Source of the DNA: Polytrichum commune
Taxonomy: Eukaryota; Streptophyta; Polytrichopsida; Polytrichales; Polytrichaceae
Reading direction: 5' to 3'
Length of the DNA stretch: 64,000 nucleotides
Assembly (NCBI GenBank): GCA_950295325.1
Contig: OX485809.1
Location: 27,852,144 to 27,916,143, forward strand
Position 1 is the stretch's first letter. Each line of letters begins with the position of its first letter. Shown one piece after another: positions 49,108 to 57,512 of the stretch. The notes under the pieces were generated by a model, which saw only the letters and a list, made by a program, of their open reading frames with translations, made no database searches and was not told the DNA's origin. A program made the position numbers and the translations under genes.

Positions 49108-49891
49108 TTTCGAGAGACGACCCAAACTTCAGTTTGAAGCCCTAAAACACTAAACTCTGCAGCTGGTTTGGGTAGAGCGACCCAAACTCTCCAGCTGGTT
49201 TGGATCGTTCGACCCAAACTCTAAAGATGGTTTGGGTCGTTCGACCCAAACTAGCAGATGCTCTGGGTCGTGGGCGCCAATCCATCTGCAGAGTTTGGGT
49301 CGCTCGACCCAAACCATAAGCATTGTTTGGGTCTAGGGTTTAGCCAAACTCCGCATCAAATGTTCATTTATAATTAATTTAATCATCATCTTGGGTGAAT
49401 ATCTAACCCTATCGACCCAATCCATCTGCAGAGTTTGGGTCGCTCGACCCAATCCATCTGCAGAGTTTGGGTCGTTCGACCCAAACAGCGCATGAAATGG
49501 TAATTCATAATTTAAGTAATCATCATCTTGGGTATGATCTAAGGCCATAGCCGATCATTCCATACCGCTACAAAGTTTGGGTCGAACGACCCAAACTTTG
49601 CGTAAATTTTTACTGCTTACGAACAATACTTACACTTATAAACAACAACTCAAACACCCAAGCAATAATGAAATGACCCACAACTAGAACAGTAGCTCGT
49701 GATGATTGTTGTATCCATGAACTTAAAGATTGGTTTTCGTAGCCAAATAATATATTATTCATTAGCCATTGTAGGCACAGGTTTGGGTCGTTCGACCCAA
49801 ACCTGTGAAAAGTAACCCCATATATAAATGTTACTAAACCCAGACATAAGCCTATATGATTTGAAAGAGTTTGGGTCGCCCGACCGAAACT
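49108..49891 (+). repeat. Cluster of about nine 22-bp palindromes upstream of the plus-strand gene
   Basis: Near-complete copies at about 49,164, 49,197, 49,228, 49,293, 49,434, 49,466, 49,577, 49,780 and 49,868, plus decayed halves. Centres include TT, CT, AA, AG and CC. Several are joined by ccatctgcaga spacers. The cluster occupies the presumed 5' leader or 5' intron, ending at the 3' splice site just before the start codon, mirroring the array in the minus-strand gene. Confidence 0.9.
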
Positions 49892-49914
49892 AACATATGT
49901 ATTTCTACTTGCAG

Positions 49915-51243
49915 ATGCCCCCCAAGAAAAGACCTGGAGAACGATGGTTCAAGCCGGCACCAGACGCGATCTGGCAGGAGCACGAAACTCCTAAAAACCA
50001 ATCCTACGTAGCAAAAGAAGACCTTGTAATTGCATGGTCCTTTCTTGTAGTAAAGGCAGCTCAATTCAAAATCCTCCTTGTTTTGAAGGTTGGCACGAAG
50101 GAGCAACACACATGGGATGCTTTGACGGGATGGGAGGTGGCATCAGTTCATGCTCTAGGAGAGCACGTTGACGTCATCCTGGAAAACTCTTCTCTGGAAA
50201 ATGTGCACATGTTCATGCATGAGCAAGCCGAGCCATTCGATCCGGTATACGTGAAGGAATCCTGCGCTGAGCCAGACATTGTTAAACCGGATACAATCTT
50301 CATAGATGCGATCATTTCAAACACGAAGGTTGCAACCAGGTTCACTAAACTTAAGCAGGCAATCAACGCAATAAACAAGACCCAGCAAAGCAAGTCAAAA
50401 TCTCAACAAGCTGTGAGGCGCAAGGCGACTGCTGAAGAGGGCGCAGGGTCGTCAAGACCTCAAACAGTGAGGAAGCCCCGACCGGTTCCAGCTGACTCGA
50501 GGAGAACAACACCTACGGCAACTCCTGCTGATAGTGAAACACCGACGCCATCACAAAGCCGGCAGACGACACCATCTAAGAGGCCGAGAGAGTCAGTATC
50601 TGCCATGACAGATGAGCCTGTTTCACCAGAGCTACGTATGCCCAAGCCCGGGGAAGGAGTGGAGCCATCGGAGATCCAGAAAATACTCAACAATTTCGAC
50701 ACCAAGTGTTTACATTGTTTTTTCATGGGCAGAGAATTCAAGTTTGATGTCAACATCGCACAATGCCACCTAGCGCCACCAGAGAAGTGCGTTCGGGCAA
50801 AGGAAGATGCGTATGTTGATTGGTTAATCGCCCAGATGGTGAGCGACCAGTTTAAACATGATAGGCAGACTATTGTTGTCATGCCTCAGGGACACAAAAG
50901 AATGCCTACACCGGATATGTGGCCTTCTATAGAGAAAGGCGATTTTTGGCTGATTGACGGTCAGCACAGTGTTGAAGCTTCAAAGAAACTTCAACTGATG
51001 ACGGAGTGGAATGATCCTAATGGTCTAAAGGAAAAATTGAAGGTATGGAAGGCATTGGTCGTGTGGTCGGACGACGAAACCCGGCTGAGCGATATCTCCC
51101 GCTATTTCAACATGAATAACAAGAAGCGGGCATATCAAGCTTCTTGGATTAGGAACATCATGGCATCGCGGGATGTGTGGGAGTTCTACGGCCGGCCTCC
51201 CAAGGAAAGGGAGAATGCAAAAGACAAGAATCCAAAGTGGGAG
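49915..51243 (+). CDS. Plus-strand element gene, exon 1: N-terminal region with ParB-like segment
   Basis: 443 in-phase codons from ATG (MPPKKRPGERW), which directly follows a 3' splice site (ctacttgcag), to a GAG/GTGAGC donor. The first 150 residues are unassigned (CD-like AWSFLVVKAAQFK, TGWEVASVHALG). Residues about 165-260 are a Ser/Thr/Pro/Lys linker. Residues about 345-430 contain FWLIDGQHSVEASKKL, followed by KVWKALVVW and then DISRYFN. The pattern matches ParB/DGQHR-type N-terminal domains, which in bacteria act in chromosome partition or as nucleases, often fused to DNA methylases. The usual DGQHR arginine is serine here. It is the first exon of a gene continuing at 51,557; all introns are phase 0. 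Function in a plant element is unknown. Confidence 0.7.
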
Positions 51244-51556
51244 GTGAGCATTGTTTCTCAAACAGAGTTTGGGTCGCTCGACCCAAACTTTGGGTTTCTT
51301 CATACAGTTTGGGTCGCTCGACCCAAACTTTGCGTTTCTTCATACAGTTTGGGTCGCTCGACCCAAACTTTGCGTTTCTTCATACAGTTTGGGTCGCTCG
51401 ACCCAAACCTTGTGTTTCTTCATACAGTTTGGGTCGCTCGACCCAAACCTTGTGTTTTAGTTTGTGTTTGTCTACGCAGTTTGTTGTTCATCATTTTTCT
51501 TCTTTGTTTGGAAACAACATATTGAGAATTAACACGCATTCTATGCTCTTGTGCAG
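51244..51556 (+). repeat. Intron 1 with five palindromes at 42-bp period
   Basis: Donor GTGAGC, acceptor ttgtgcag. Five copies of the 22-bp palindrome with CT centres are separated by ttgcgtttcttcatac-type spacers (51,265-51,450). Reading through the intron stays open because the palindrome lacks stops in every frame, so an unspliced form would extend exon 1 by up to 94 residues. Confidence 0.85.
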
Positions 51557-52888
51557 CTTTTCAAATACCAAATGATAAACAAGTTCTCCTCAATTGACAA
51601 TTCAAGTCACAAGCAAAAGAAGTACAATGAGCTAAGAGGAGAGATCTACTTGATTACATCATCCGACATGGTTTGGCAGAAGTGGAAGACAATGTTTGAG
51701 AAACACGAGACAGGGGATCTCATGGATCCTGACACATGCAACCTCTTCAACTCGTCCTCTCGATTCAAGGCGATGAAGCCTCTCATGAGAGAATTCTTTA
51801 GAAGTCTGCAGGGTCTTTCGGAGGCGGAAATGGGGAAGGCGGCAACGCACATCTTGCACAACAACCCGACCCCTAAGAAATTTTGGGTGTACCCCAAAAT
51901 AGTCTTCACCAAGCCGAAATCCTTTGTTCCTTCATGCTACACAATGAAGGAATAGGCGGAGAATAGGAAGAAGAAAACAACGATCGTCCAGGAGCTGCAG
52001 AAGCTAATCCCGGAAAAGAACATTTTTGTCGATGACGAGGTGAACGAGGTGAACTGGAGAGCGTTCAAGGCTGAATACAACTTCACCAGTGCATCCATGG
52101 CAGCTCTGATCAGGGAGGCAGGAGAAGACTTCCTAAAGTCAAAACTGGTGAAGGGTGGGAAGAACCTGGCTCTTCCAGAACACTCGACGCGTGCCTTCTC
52201 AAACTTTATAAAGGAGAAGAAGATTGTAAGTTTTGAGGGGGATGCGCATTTCAACCTTGTCGCTTTTGACCCTATTAAAATCCAGGGATGGCCCGGCCTT
52301 GATTCCAGGAAAGAAATACGAGTAAGAGCAGCGGACCGGTTCCCCTTTGGTATAATAGACTTCCGGAGCATTCCTGGGAGTACGTTTGAGGGCACAATGG
52401 GTACACCCTTCTACGAGCCCTTCATGTCGAAGTTCGTGGAGTATGCAAGCCCTAAGCTTAGGGAGGTCGATATGTGGCTGTGGATAGTAGAGCATAGGAG
52501 AGCAGAGCAGGTGTATGAAATTGTGAGGAAATTGCAGCCTGAGTATGCGGTGTCTAAGTCTCACTACATTGCTGCACCGGCGGAGGGGGTGTACACGACA
52601 CTAAAGGACAAGAAAACCAAAGTCATGAATTTGTTGTGCTTGTACTTTGTGTTCAAAGCAACCTTGCTGAAGGTGGAGAACCACCCCATAACCCGGATGC
52701 AGAAACTATTCCAAGTTCCAGAAGGCCTGGGCGCAAGTAAGTCCCTCTACGACGAGGCAAAATATGCCATATACCATTCGGACGAGTTGCGGATGGAATT
52801 CTATCTCCGAATAATGAGGGCCTTGACGAGAAGAGGGGACTGTATATTCAACGTCTTCGGCGGCACCAAGCCCGTCTTCGCTGGCATG
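51557..52888 (+). CDS. Plus-strand element gene, exon 2: methyltransferase-like region with an in-frame TAG
   Basis: 444 codons in phase with exon 1, but codon 133 (51,953-51,955) is TAG; the frame is otherwise open on both sides (TMKE, stop, AENRKKKTTIVQELQKL). Read past the stop, the C-terminal half has FGIIDFRSIPG, then LREVDMWLWIV, and at the end GDCIFNVFGG continuing in exon 3 as MLGLNVYSYVDLN. The order resembles N4/N6-type DNA methyltransferases (DPPY block, strand and helix pairs, then the FxGSGT SAM-binding block). Both key motifs are altered, so activity is doubtful. ParB-like plus methyltransferase is a known bacterial/phage fusion order, which supports the reading. The TAG may be a recent nonsense mutation. 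Confidence 0.6.
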
Positions 52889-53110
52889 GTAAGCTCCTTA
52901 CCATAATTGTTTTCATAGTTTGGGTCGAGCGACCCAAACTAACACCGATGCTAGTTTGGGTCGCTCGACCCAAACTAACACTGATGCTAGTTTGGGTCGC
53001 TCGACCCAAACTATAACCTTTGCAATTGATATTAGGTCTTGTATGTACTTCCCCTTTTCGGTGGAATCACATGTTATGCCATATAATAACATCTGGTGGG
53101 ATTTCTGCAG
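52889..53110 (+). repeat. Intron 2 with three palindromes
   Basis: Donor GTAAGC, acceptor tttctgcag. Three 22-bp palindromes (centres AG, CT, CT) with aacaccgatgcta spacers at 52,917-53,011. Confidence 0.85.
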
Positions 53111-54610
53111 ATGCTGGGGCTGAACGTGTACAGCTATGTAGACCTTAATGACATCCAATTCTACAAGGCCCAAAAATCATTGGCGAAGAAGATGGATATA
53201 CTAGACTGGATCCCTGGGAGCTACGCCGAGGAGACTGTTGAAGGGGGTGAGAGCCCGCTGGATAAAGCGAGGCGTGTCAACCCTGAAGAATTGGCCATAA
53301 AGGTTCCAGTTGCTGTACCAGAGCCTCTGGTCCAAGTGCATCCAGGCACATCCTCTCGGCGACCGCGTGACGAGGAGGGGGAGGAGGAGGAGGAGGATGA
53401 GGAGGTGGAAGAGGAGGAAGAAGAGGCTAAAGTGGAGGGCGAGGTCGAAGAAGGGGGAACAGGCTTCACTCAGGAATCTGAAGCCCCTCAACGAAAGAAG
53501 GCAATGCGGGTAGCAACTCCACAAAGTAAGTTGGTGCCCGTCCTGACGGTTGATGATGCCCGCGACATGTACTCCAGGGATGCGACTGCCGCGTTCAGGG
53601 AGAGGAGGAAACTAAAAGGCAAGAAACTCTATGGCGACTATGCCATCGAGGAGACAATTGCCATTAGCAGCGAAGACGAGGACGACATGGAGCTCGCGAA
53701 ACGGCTCAGGTCGGACCCTCCCTCTCCAGGTGCCTTCGCAGGGATGGTGAAGGTGAAGCCGGAAGTCCTCACCGTGCAAGAAGCCAACGAGAAGATGTTA
53801 AGGGACGAAGAACAACGCGTCCGCTTGCAAAAGGCCGCTGCTGAAGAACCCTCAGTGCGGAACGAAGTGGCAGAGCTAAGGGCTCTCTTATTGGAGCAAG
53901 AGCGACTGCGGGCATTGGCGCAACCTCCAACTAGTGCGGACTTGATCACGCAAGTGATTCGAGGCATGTGGGCGCAGGGTTTGGTGGTGGCTCCCCCGGG
54001 CTCATTTCCACACTTGCCCCCCGGCTTCCCTCCCCAGAACATTCCTCCGCAGCCCGTGCCGCAATCCTCCTTCAGCTTTCAGCACATGGTTCCCCCCCAC
54101 GTCCGTCCGTATCCGCCGGTTCAACAAGCGGATGACCCCAATATATGGCGCCTTCCCGGGTCTTCTAGACCTGTGACCCCCCCACCACTTCGGCCGCCCC
54201 TGGTGATCCCCCCGCCCCATCAGCAGGACGACCCCCACATGTTTGGGTCGTCCGACCCAAACCCGCCCCCCCTTACAGTGCAACAAGGCCAATCTCATGA
54301 TGCACGAGAGTTTGGGTCGGCCGACCCAAACCCCGTTACCGCTCAGTCTTCAATGGACCAGCATGGGTCTGAAAGAGACACACCCATGCCTGATGTTGAA
54401 GGTCCTCGAGGGCCTGGTGATACCTCTACTCCTATCCCAATCGATGAACCTATGCATGATGCACATGCGGAGGTTGGGTTAGGAGAAGGTCCTGACACTG
54501 AGCGCTTGCAGGAGAGGGGTGCTGACATCGTCGGAGAAGGTGGTGGCAAGAGAGAACGACAAGCGGAGGCGGTGGAGGCTTCCATGGCGTCCAGGCATGA
54601 CCAGGGAGAG
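53111..54610 (+). CDS. Plus-strand element gene, exon 3: acidic, coiled-coil and proline-rich linker containing two in-frame palindromes
   Basis: 500 phase-0 codons. It starts by completing the methyltransferase-like block (MLGLNVYSYVDLNDIQFYKA), then a highly acidic stretch (EEEEEDEEVEEEEEE near exon residue 100), a Glu/Arg/Leu-rich helical segment (AELRALLLEQERLRALAQ) and a proline-rich tail. Two copies of the 22-bp palindrome lie in the coding frame at about 54,240 and 54,310, adding FGSSDPNP and FGSADPNP. The donor GAG/GTAATA at 54,611 leads to exon 4. If it is not used, the frame ends 12 bases on at 54,622. Confidence 0.65.
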
Positions 54611-55101
54611 GTAATACACTGAGACCTCCTCAGTTTGGGTCGCTCGACCCAAACTCCTGGTCTATTGTCTTGTTGCCGTGGTCGTGTCCCCCCTAGCTAG
54701 GAGGAACTGCCCCCACCCCGTCCATCCGCTCTCGCATCCCTTCAGCCCCCCCCCCCCCGACGATCACTAACGTCGCCTGTCCCACGATTTTACTCGAACT
54801 TGGAGGCGTGCACACAATTTTGTAGATGTTGAATTAGGATAGTTTGAACGGATCGTTCAACGCGGCTTCGCACCCCTAGGCATTTTGTACATAGAGCATT
54901 GCAAACAATAAAATTATTATTTTGTGCCCTTATGTTTGTTTTCGTGTTCAAATGTATATTTTTTCCTCTTGCCCCCTCTTGCATTTGTATGGCCGCCTAT
55001 GCATAGTGGTTCTTGTATTTTTCACAGAAAATATTGTATTCACTTTAAGTGGACATAGCATGACATAGTCTTCCCCCGCCTTATGTCGCTCGTCTCCACA
55101 G
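54611..55101 (+). other. Probable intron 3, one palindrome and a C run
   Basis: GTAATA donor and ctccacag acceptor, phase 0 on both sides. Contains one palindrome (54,632-54,653, CT centre) and a 12-base C run at about 54,746. If intron 3 is not real, the FCP1-like frame would be a separate downstream gene starting at 55,165. Confidence 0.55.
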
Positions 55102-55914
55102 GGATCGGAGCATAGCGTCGCGGCTCCCCGCCGGGCCTCTCCAAGAAGCGAGGAAGGTAGCGCGATGGTCCCCCCCATTTTACCCGTTCCACCTTTGCCG
55201 CCTAAGACCCGGTTCCTGGTGTTAGACCTCAACGGGGTCCTCGTCCAATGCGTTCATTGCCCGAGGACCCCCACGGTGGCCTTTTGCAAACCCGAGGACG
55301 CGAATTACGACGGGCCGCCCACGTTCATAAAGAGCAAGCTAGTTCACCTCCGCCCGTGGCTTCGGACCTTCCTCCAGATCGCCCAACAACGATGGTGGGT
55401 GGTCGTGTGGAGCTCCATGAAGGCCGAGAACACCAATGCAGTCGTGGAGTTCATCTTCAAGGGCATCGAGCCCCCCTGCATGGTCCTAGCACAGGAAGCC
55501 TGTAGAATATTGTACACACCGGACGGCAAAGTCGTCAAAAAACCAAACAATCCCGCTTCCCCCCAATACCTCAAGGTCTTGAAGCCCATTTTTTGGGACC
55601 AGCGTCCGTCATTGATAGGTGTCCCCTACGACGTCCGTCCCACCCGGGAGAACACGCTCATGGTGGACGACAGCGCCGCAAAGAACATGTTGAACCCGAC
55701 GGCCAACTTAATAGTTTGCCCTACGTGGACGGTCGAGAAGGTCCGGGACCGATTTTTGTTAGACCTTAGTAAATACCTCCAGGCGCTCAGGGGAAGCGGA
55801 CTACCTGTAAACAATTTTGTTAGGAATAATCCGATAGGCGAGAGATACTTGGATCCACGAGACCATTTGTACAGAGAGTTGTTCTCTCACGCGAAATTTA
55901 ACAAGCTCATTTGA
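55102..55914 (+). CDS. FCP1/NIF-type HAD phosphatase-like domain, exon 4
   Basis: 270 residues from the exon start, or 249 from the internal ATG at 55,165. HAD motif I is FLVLDLNGVLV: the first Asp is kept and the second catalytic position is Asn, as in the plant NIF-like group with DLNG/DVNG. Further matches to FCP1-like domains are VHLRPWLRTFL, WWVVVWSSMK (motif II region), FWDQ, and NTLMVDDSAAKN (motif III/IV), ending with an NNPIGERYL segment typical of this group's C-terminus. FCP1-family enzymes dephosphorylate Ser/Thr, classically on the RNA polymerase II tail; the Asn makes catalysis uncertain. It is in phase with exon 3, so it may be the C-terminal domain of the large protein. Confidence 0.8.
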   Translation, partial: GSEHSVAAPRRASPRSEEGSAMVPPILPVPPLPPKTRFLVLDLNGVLVQCVHCPRTPTVAFCKPEDANYDGPPTFIKSKLVHLRPWLRTFLQIAQQRWWVVVWSSMKAENTNAVVEFIFKGIEPPCMVLAQEACRILYTPDGKVVKKPNNPASPQYLKVLKPIFWDQRPSLIGVPYDVRPTRENTLMVDDSAAKNMLNPTANLIVCPTWTVEKVRDRFLLDLSKYLQALRGSGLPVNNFVRNNPIGERYLDPRDHLYRELFSHAKFNKLI

Positions 55915-55918
55915 GGCA

Positions 55919-55922
<4 letters not shown>

Positions 55923-55950
<28 letters not shown>
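55923..55950 (+). repeat. (GT)n microsatellite
   Basis: Fourteen uninterrupted gt dinucleotides, beginning nine bases after the FCP1-like stop codon. Confidence 0.95.
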
Positions 55951-55953
<3 letters not shown>

Positions 55954-56059
55954 CGCCCGCCCACTTTGTGTAATATATGCTTCATATGTATCTTGATTTT
56001 CACGCGCTCTAGCAAACCCTCTTCCTTTGGGTTTTGTTTCGTTTCCTTTTTTGCGCCAG

Positions 56060-56413
56060 CGTTTGGAGCCCTCGATTGACATCGTCAGCGAGTCAGAGTT
56101 GGGGAGCTTCTTCTACGAGGCCGTTTACGACGCCGCGTCAACCATTGACTACTCCAAGGAGCCTATTGACGCCGGCGTCGTCGATAGCCCCCCACCCAAG
56201 CAAATCTTACGGCGATCTCCGTCCCCGTCGCCGCTCAAGGGCATAAATCGCAAATGCGTCCGGACATCCCCCTCTCGGCCCGGCGGAAGTATTACACCTC
56301 AACGGCGGCTGCGGATGGACGCACGGCCAACGAAGAGTGGAACCCTTCCTATTCCTTTGCGGGACGCCTTGCCCCTCCTTGCCAACTCCGATGGGAACGC
56401 CCCCGGTGACAAG
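56060..56413 (+). CDS. Downstream exon 5 of the element gene family
   Basis: 118 phase-0 codons between a gcgccag acceptor and an AAG/GTGAAC donor. Content: LEPSIDIVSESELGSFFYEA, then PPPKQILRRSPSPSP and a basic/proline tail. No known domain. How it joins upstream is unclear, because exon 4 has its own stop; skipping part of exon 4 from a phase-0 GT at 55,807 would link them. A decayed homologue at about 59,190-59,430 shows it belongs to the element family. Confidence 0.5.
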
Positions 56414-56549
56414 GTGAACCCCCCCCCCCCTCTCTAAAACATGGTTAACCGCGCATTACAATCATTTTGCACTTAAAAAATGATCGTGTGACACGTTTGG
56501 GTCTTCCTCCCTAAACTAACACATGTGGTCTTGCAATGACGCGTTGCAG

Positions 56550-56882
56550 GTTGCTCCCACCCGTAAACCTATGCGGTCTAGTGCGTCCATCGAGTTCGAG
56601 CATATGTACGCCATGACCAGAAATGCGAGACAATCCACTTCATCGTATTCGAATTCTTCGACGTATATTTCGGGCGGCCGACGGACTCCAAAATGTCTTA
56701 TGGATGGCGGTCACCCCAAGAATGGCTATAGTCGCGGGGCGGAGATTTTCAGGAATGTTGAAGCAATGCGAGCAAAAGAAGCCGCAGCAAAAGAAAAAGA
56801 GGCAAAAGAAAAAGAGGCAAAAGAAAAAGAGGCAAAAGATAAAAAAGAAAAAGAAAAAGAGGCAATCTCCGAGGCTAGATAG
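56550..56882 (+). CDS. Downstream exon 6: C-terminal Lys/Glu-rich coiled coil
   Basis: 110 phase-0 codons after a gcgttgcag acceptor, to TAG at 56,882. It begins VAPTRKPMRSSASIEFEHMY and ends in a repeated KEKEA tract (about 30 residues) preceded by AEIFRNVEAMRAKEAA. A decayed match to the RNVEAMRAKE segment occurs at about 59,735-59,800. Probably the end of the same gene or of a small downstream gene. Confidence 0.5.
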   Translation, partial: VAPTRKPMRSSASIEFEHMYAMTRNARQSTSSYSNSSTYISGGRRTPKCLMDGGHPKNGYSRGAEIFRNVEAMRAKEAAAKEKEAKEKEAKEKEAKDKKEKEKEAISEAR

Positions 56883-57011
56883 GCCATAGTAGGCGTAGGG
56901 TTTTGGGCCATAGGCAACATCATTTTGGGTCGCACTATCCAATGTATGTGTGGTGTTAGCATGCTATGCATTTTACATGCCATACTTTGTATGTTTTTTT
57001 TGCAATAATAT

Positions 57012-57290
57012 AAGTGTCACATGATTTCCCCTTCAATATGGTCCAAGGTTTGGATTGCCCTAACTAAACCATCACAAATATGAGTTTGGAATATTTTGTA
57101 TGTTATATTATATTGGTTCACATAGTTCCCCTTCAATATGGTCTAAGGGTTTGGAGTGCCCTACCTAAAACATATTCATACAAGATCTCATATTTTGTGT
57201 GCGATAATATGAATGTTTTAAGATTTCCCCTTCAATTTGGCCTAAGGTTTGGATTGCGCATCCTAAACAATCCCAAATATGAGTTATTAA
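57012..57290 (+). repeat. Subterminal repeats of the CACTA element
   Basis: Three degenerate units of about 100 bp share ttccccttcaatatggtc(c/t)aagg and a diverged palindrome such as ggtttggattgccctaacta aacc. Subterminal repeat arrays are a normal feature of CACTA elements, where the element's own DNA-binding protein attaches. Confidence 0.7.
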
Positions 57291-57428
57291 TGGGGTTCTT
57301 GTTCTAAATACCCGACACAAAGTGTTCGCATCTTACAACTTTCTCCAATATGTGTTCCATTTATCCTTGTTCTTATTTATGTGAATGTCTCAAAATGCCC
57401 AAAAAGTCTCAATTTAACGAATATAGTG

Positions 57429-57512
57429 TTGTGAGCTTCACCCAACTTCTATTTTTAAAAGGAACATGGTCGCTTTCATGACAACCAATTTTGGTTTAGT
57501 GCACATATCATT
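57429..57512 (+). repeat. R-long copy 2, second part
   Basis: ttgtgagcttcacccaac through ctttcatgacaacca continues copy 1 at about 883-960, up to the M1 insertion. Confidence 0.75.

Larger units (their letters stand above)
40057..57428. mobile_element. 17.4-kb CACTA-terminated transposable element carrying two large genes
   Basis: The left terminus CACTATATTCGTTAAATTGA (26 bp perfect) recurs as an exact reverse complement ending TAGTG at 57,428. Continuity of R-long on both sides, and the uninterrupted R-long copy 1, prove an insertion. A clean 3-bp target duplication is not visible: the immediate flanks are aaa and ttg, though GTGA occurs just outside both. Contents: a minus-strand DUF7869-like gene, divergent from a plus-strand multi-exon ParB/methyltransferase/FCP1-like gene; about 36 copies of a 22-bp palindrome; and degenerate 100-bp subterminal repeats at the right end. 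The usual CACTA transposase (TNP2/Transposase_21 type) was not recognised, so the minus-strand protein is the candidate mobilising enzyme. A deletion relative lies at 58,977-60,063. Confidence 0.85.

Noticed and set aside
49897-49914. Upstream ATG at 49,897 as the start of the ParB-like gene
   Set aside because: The bases before 49,915 form a good 3' splice site (tttctacttgcag), so the six extra residues are more likely intron; the ATG at 49,915 was preferred.
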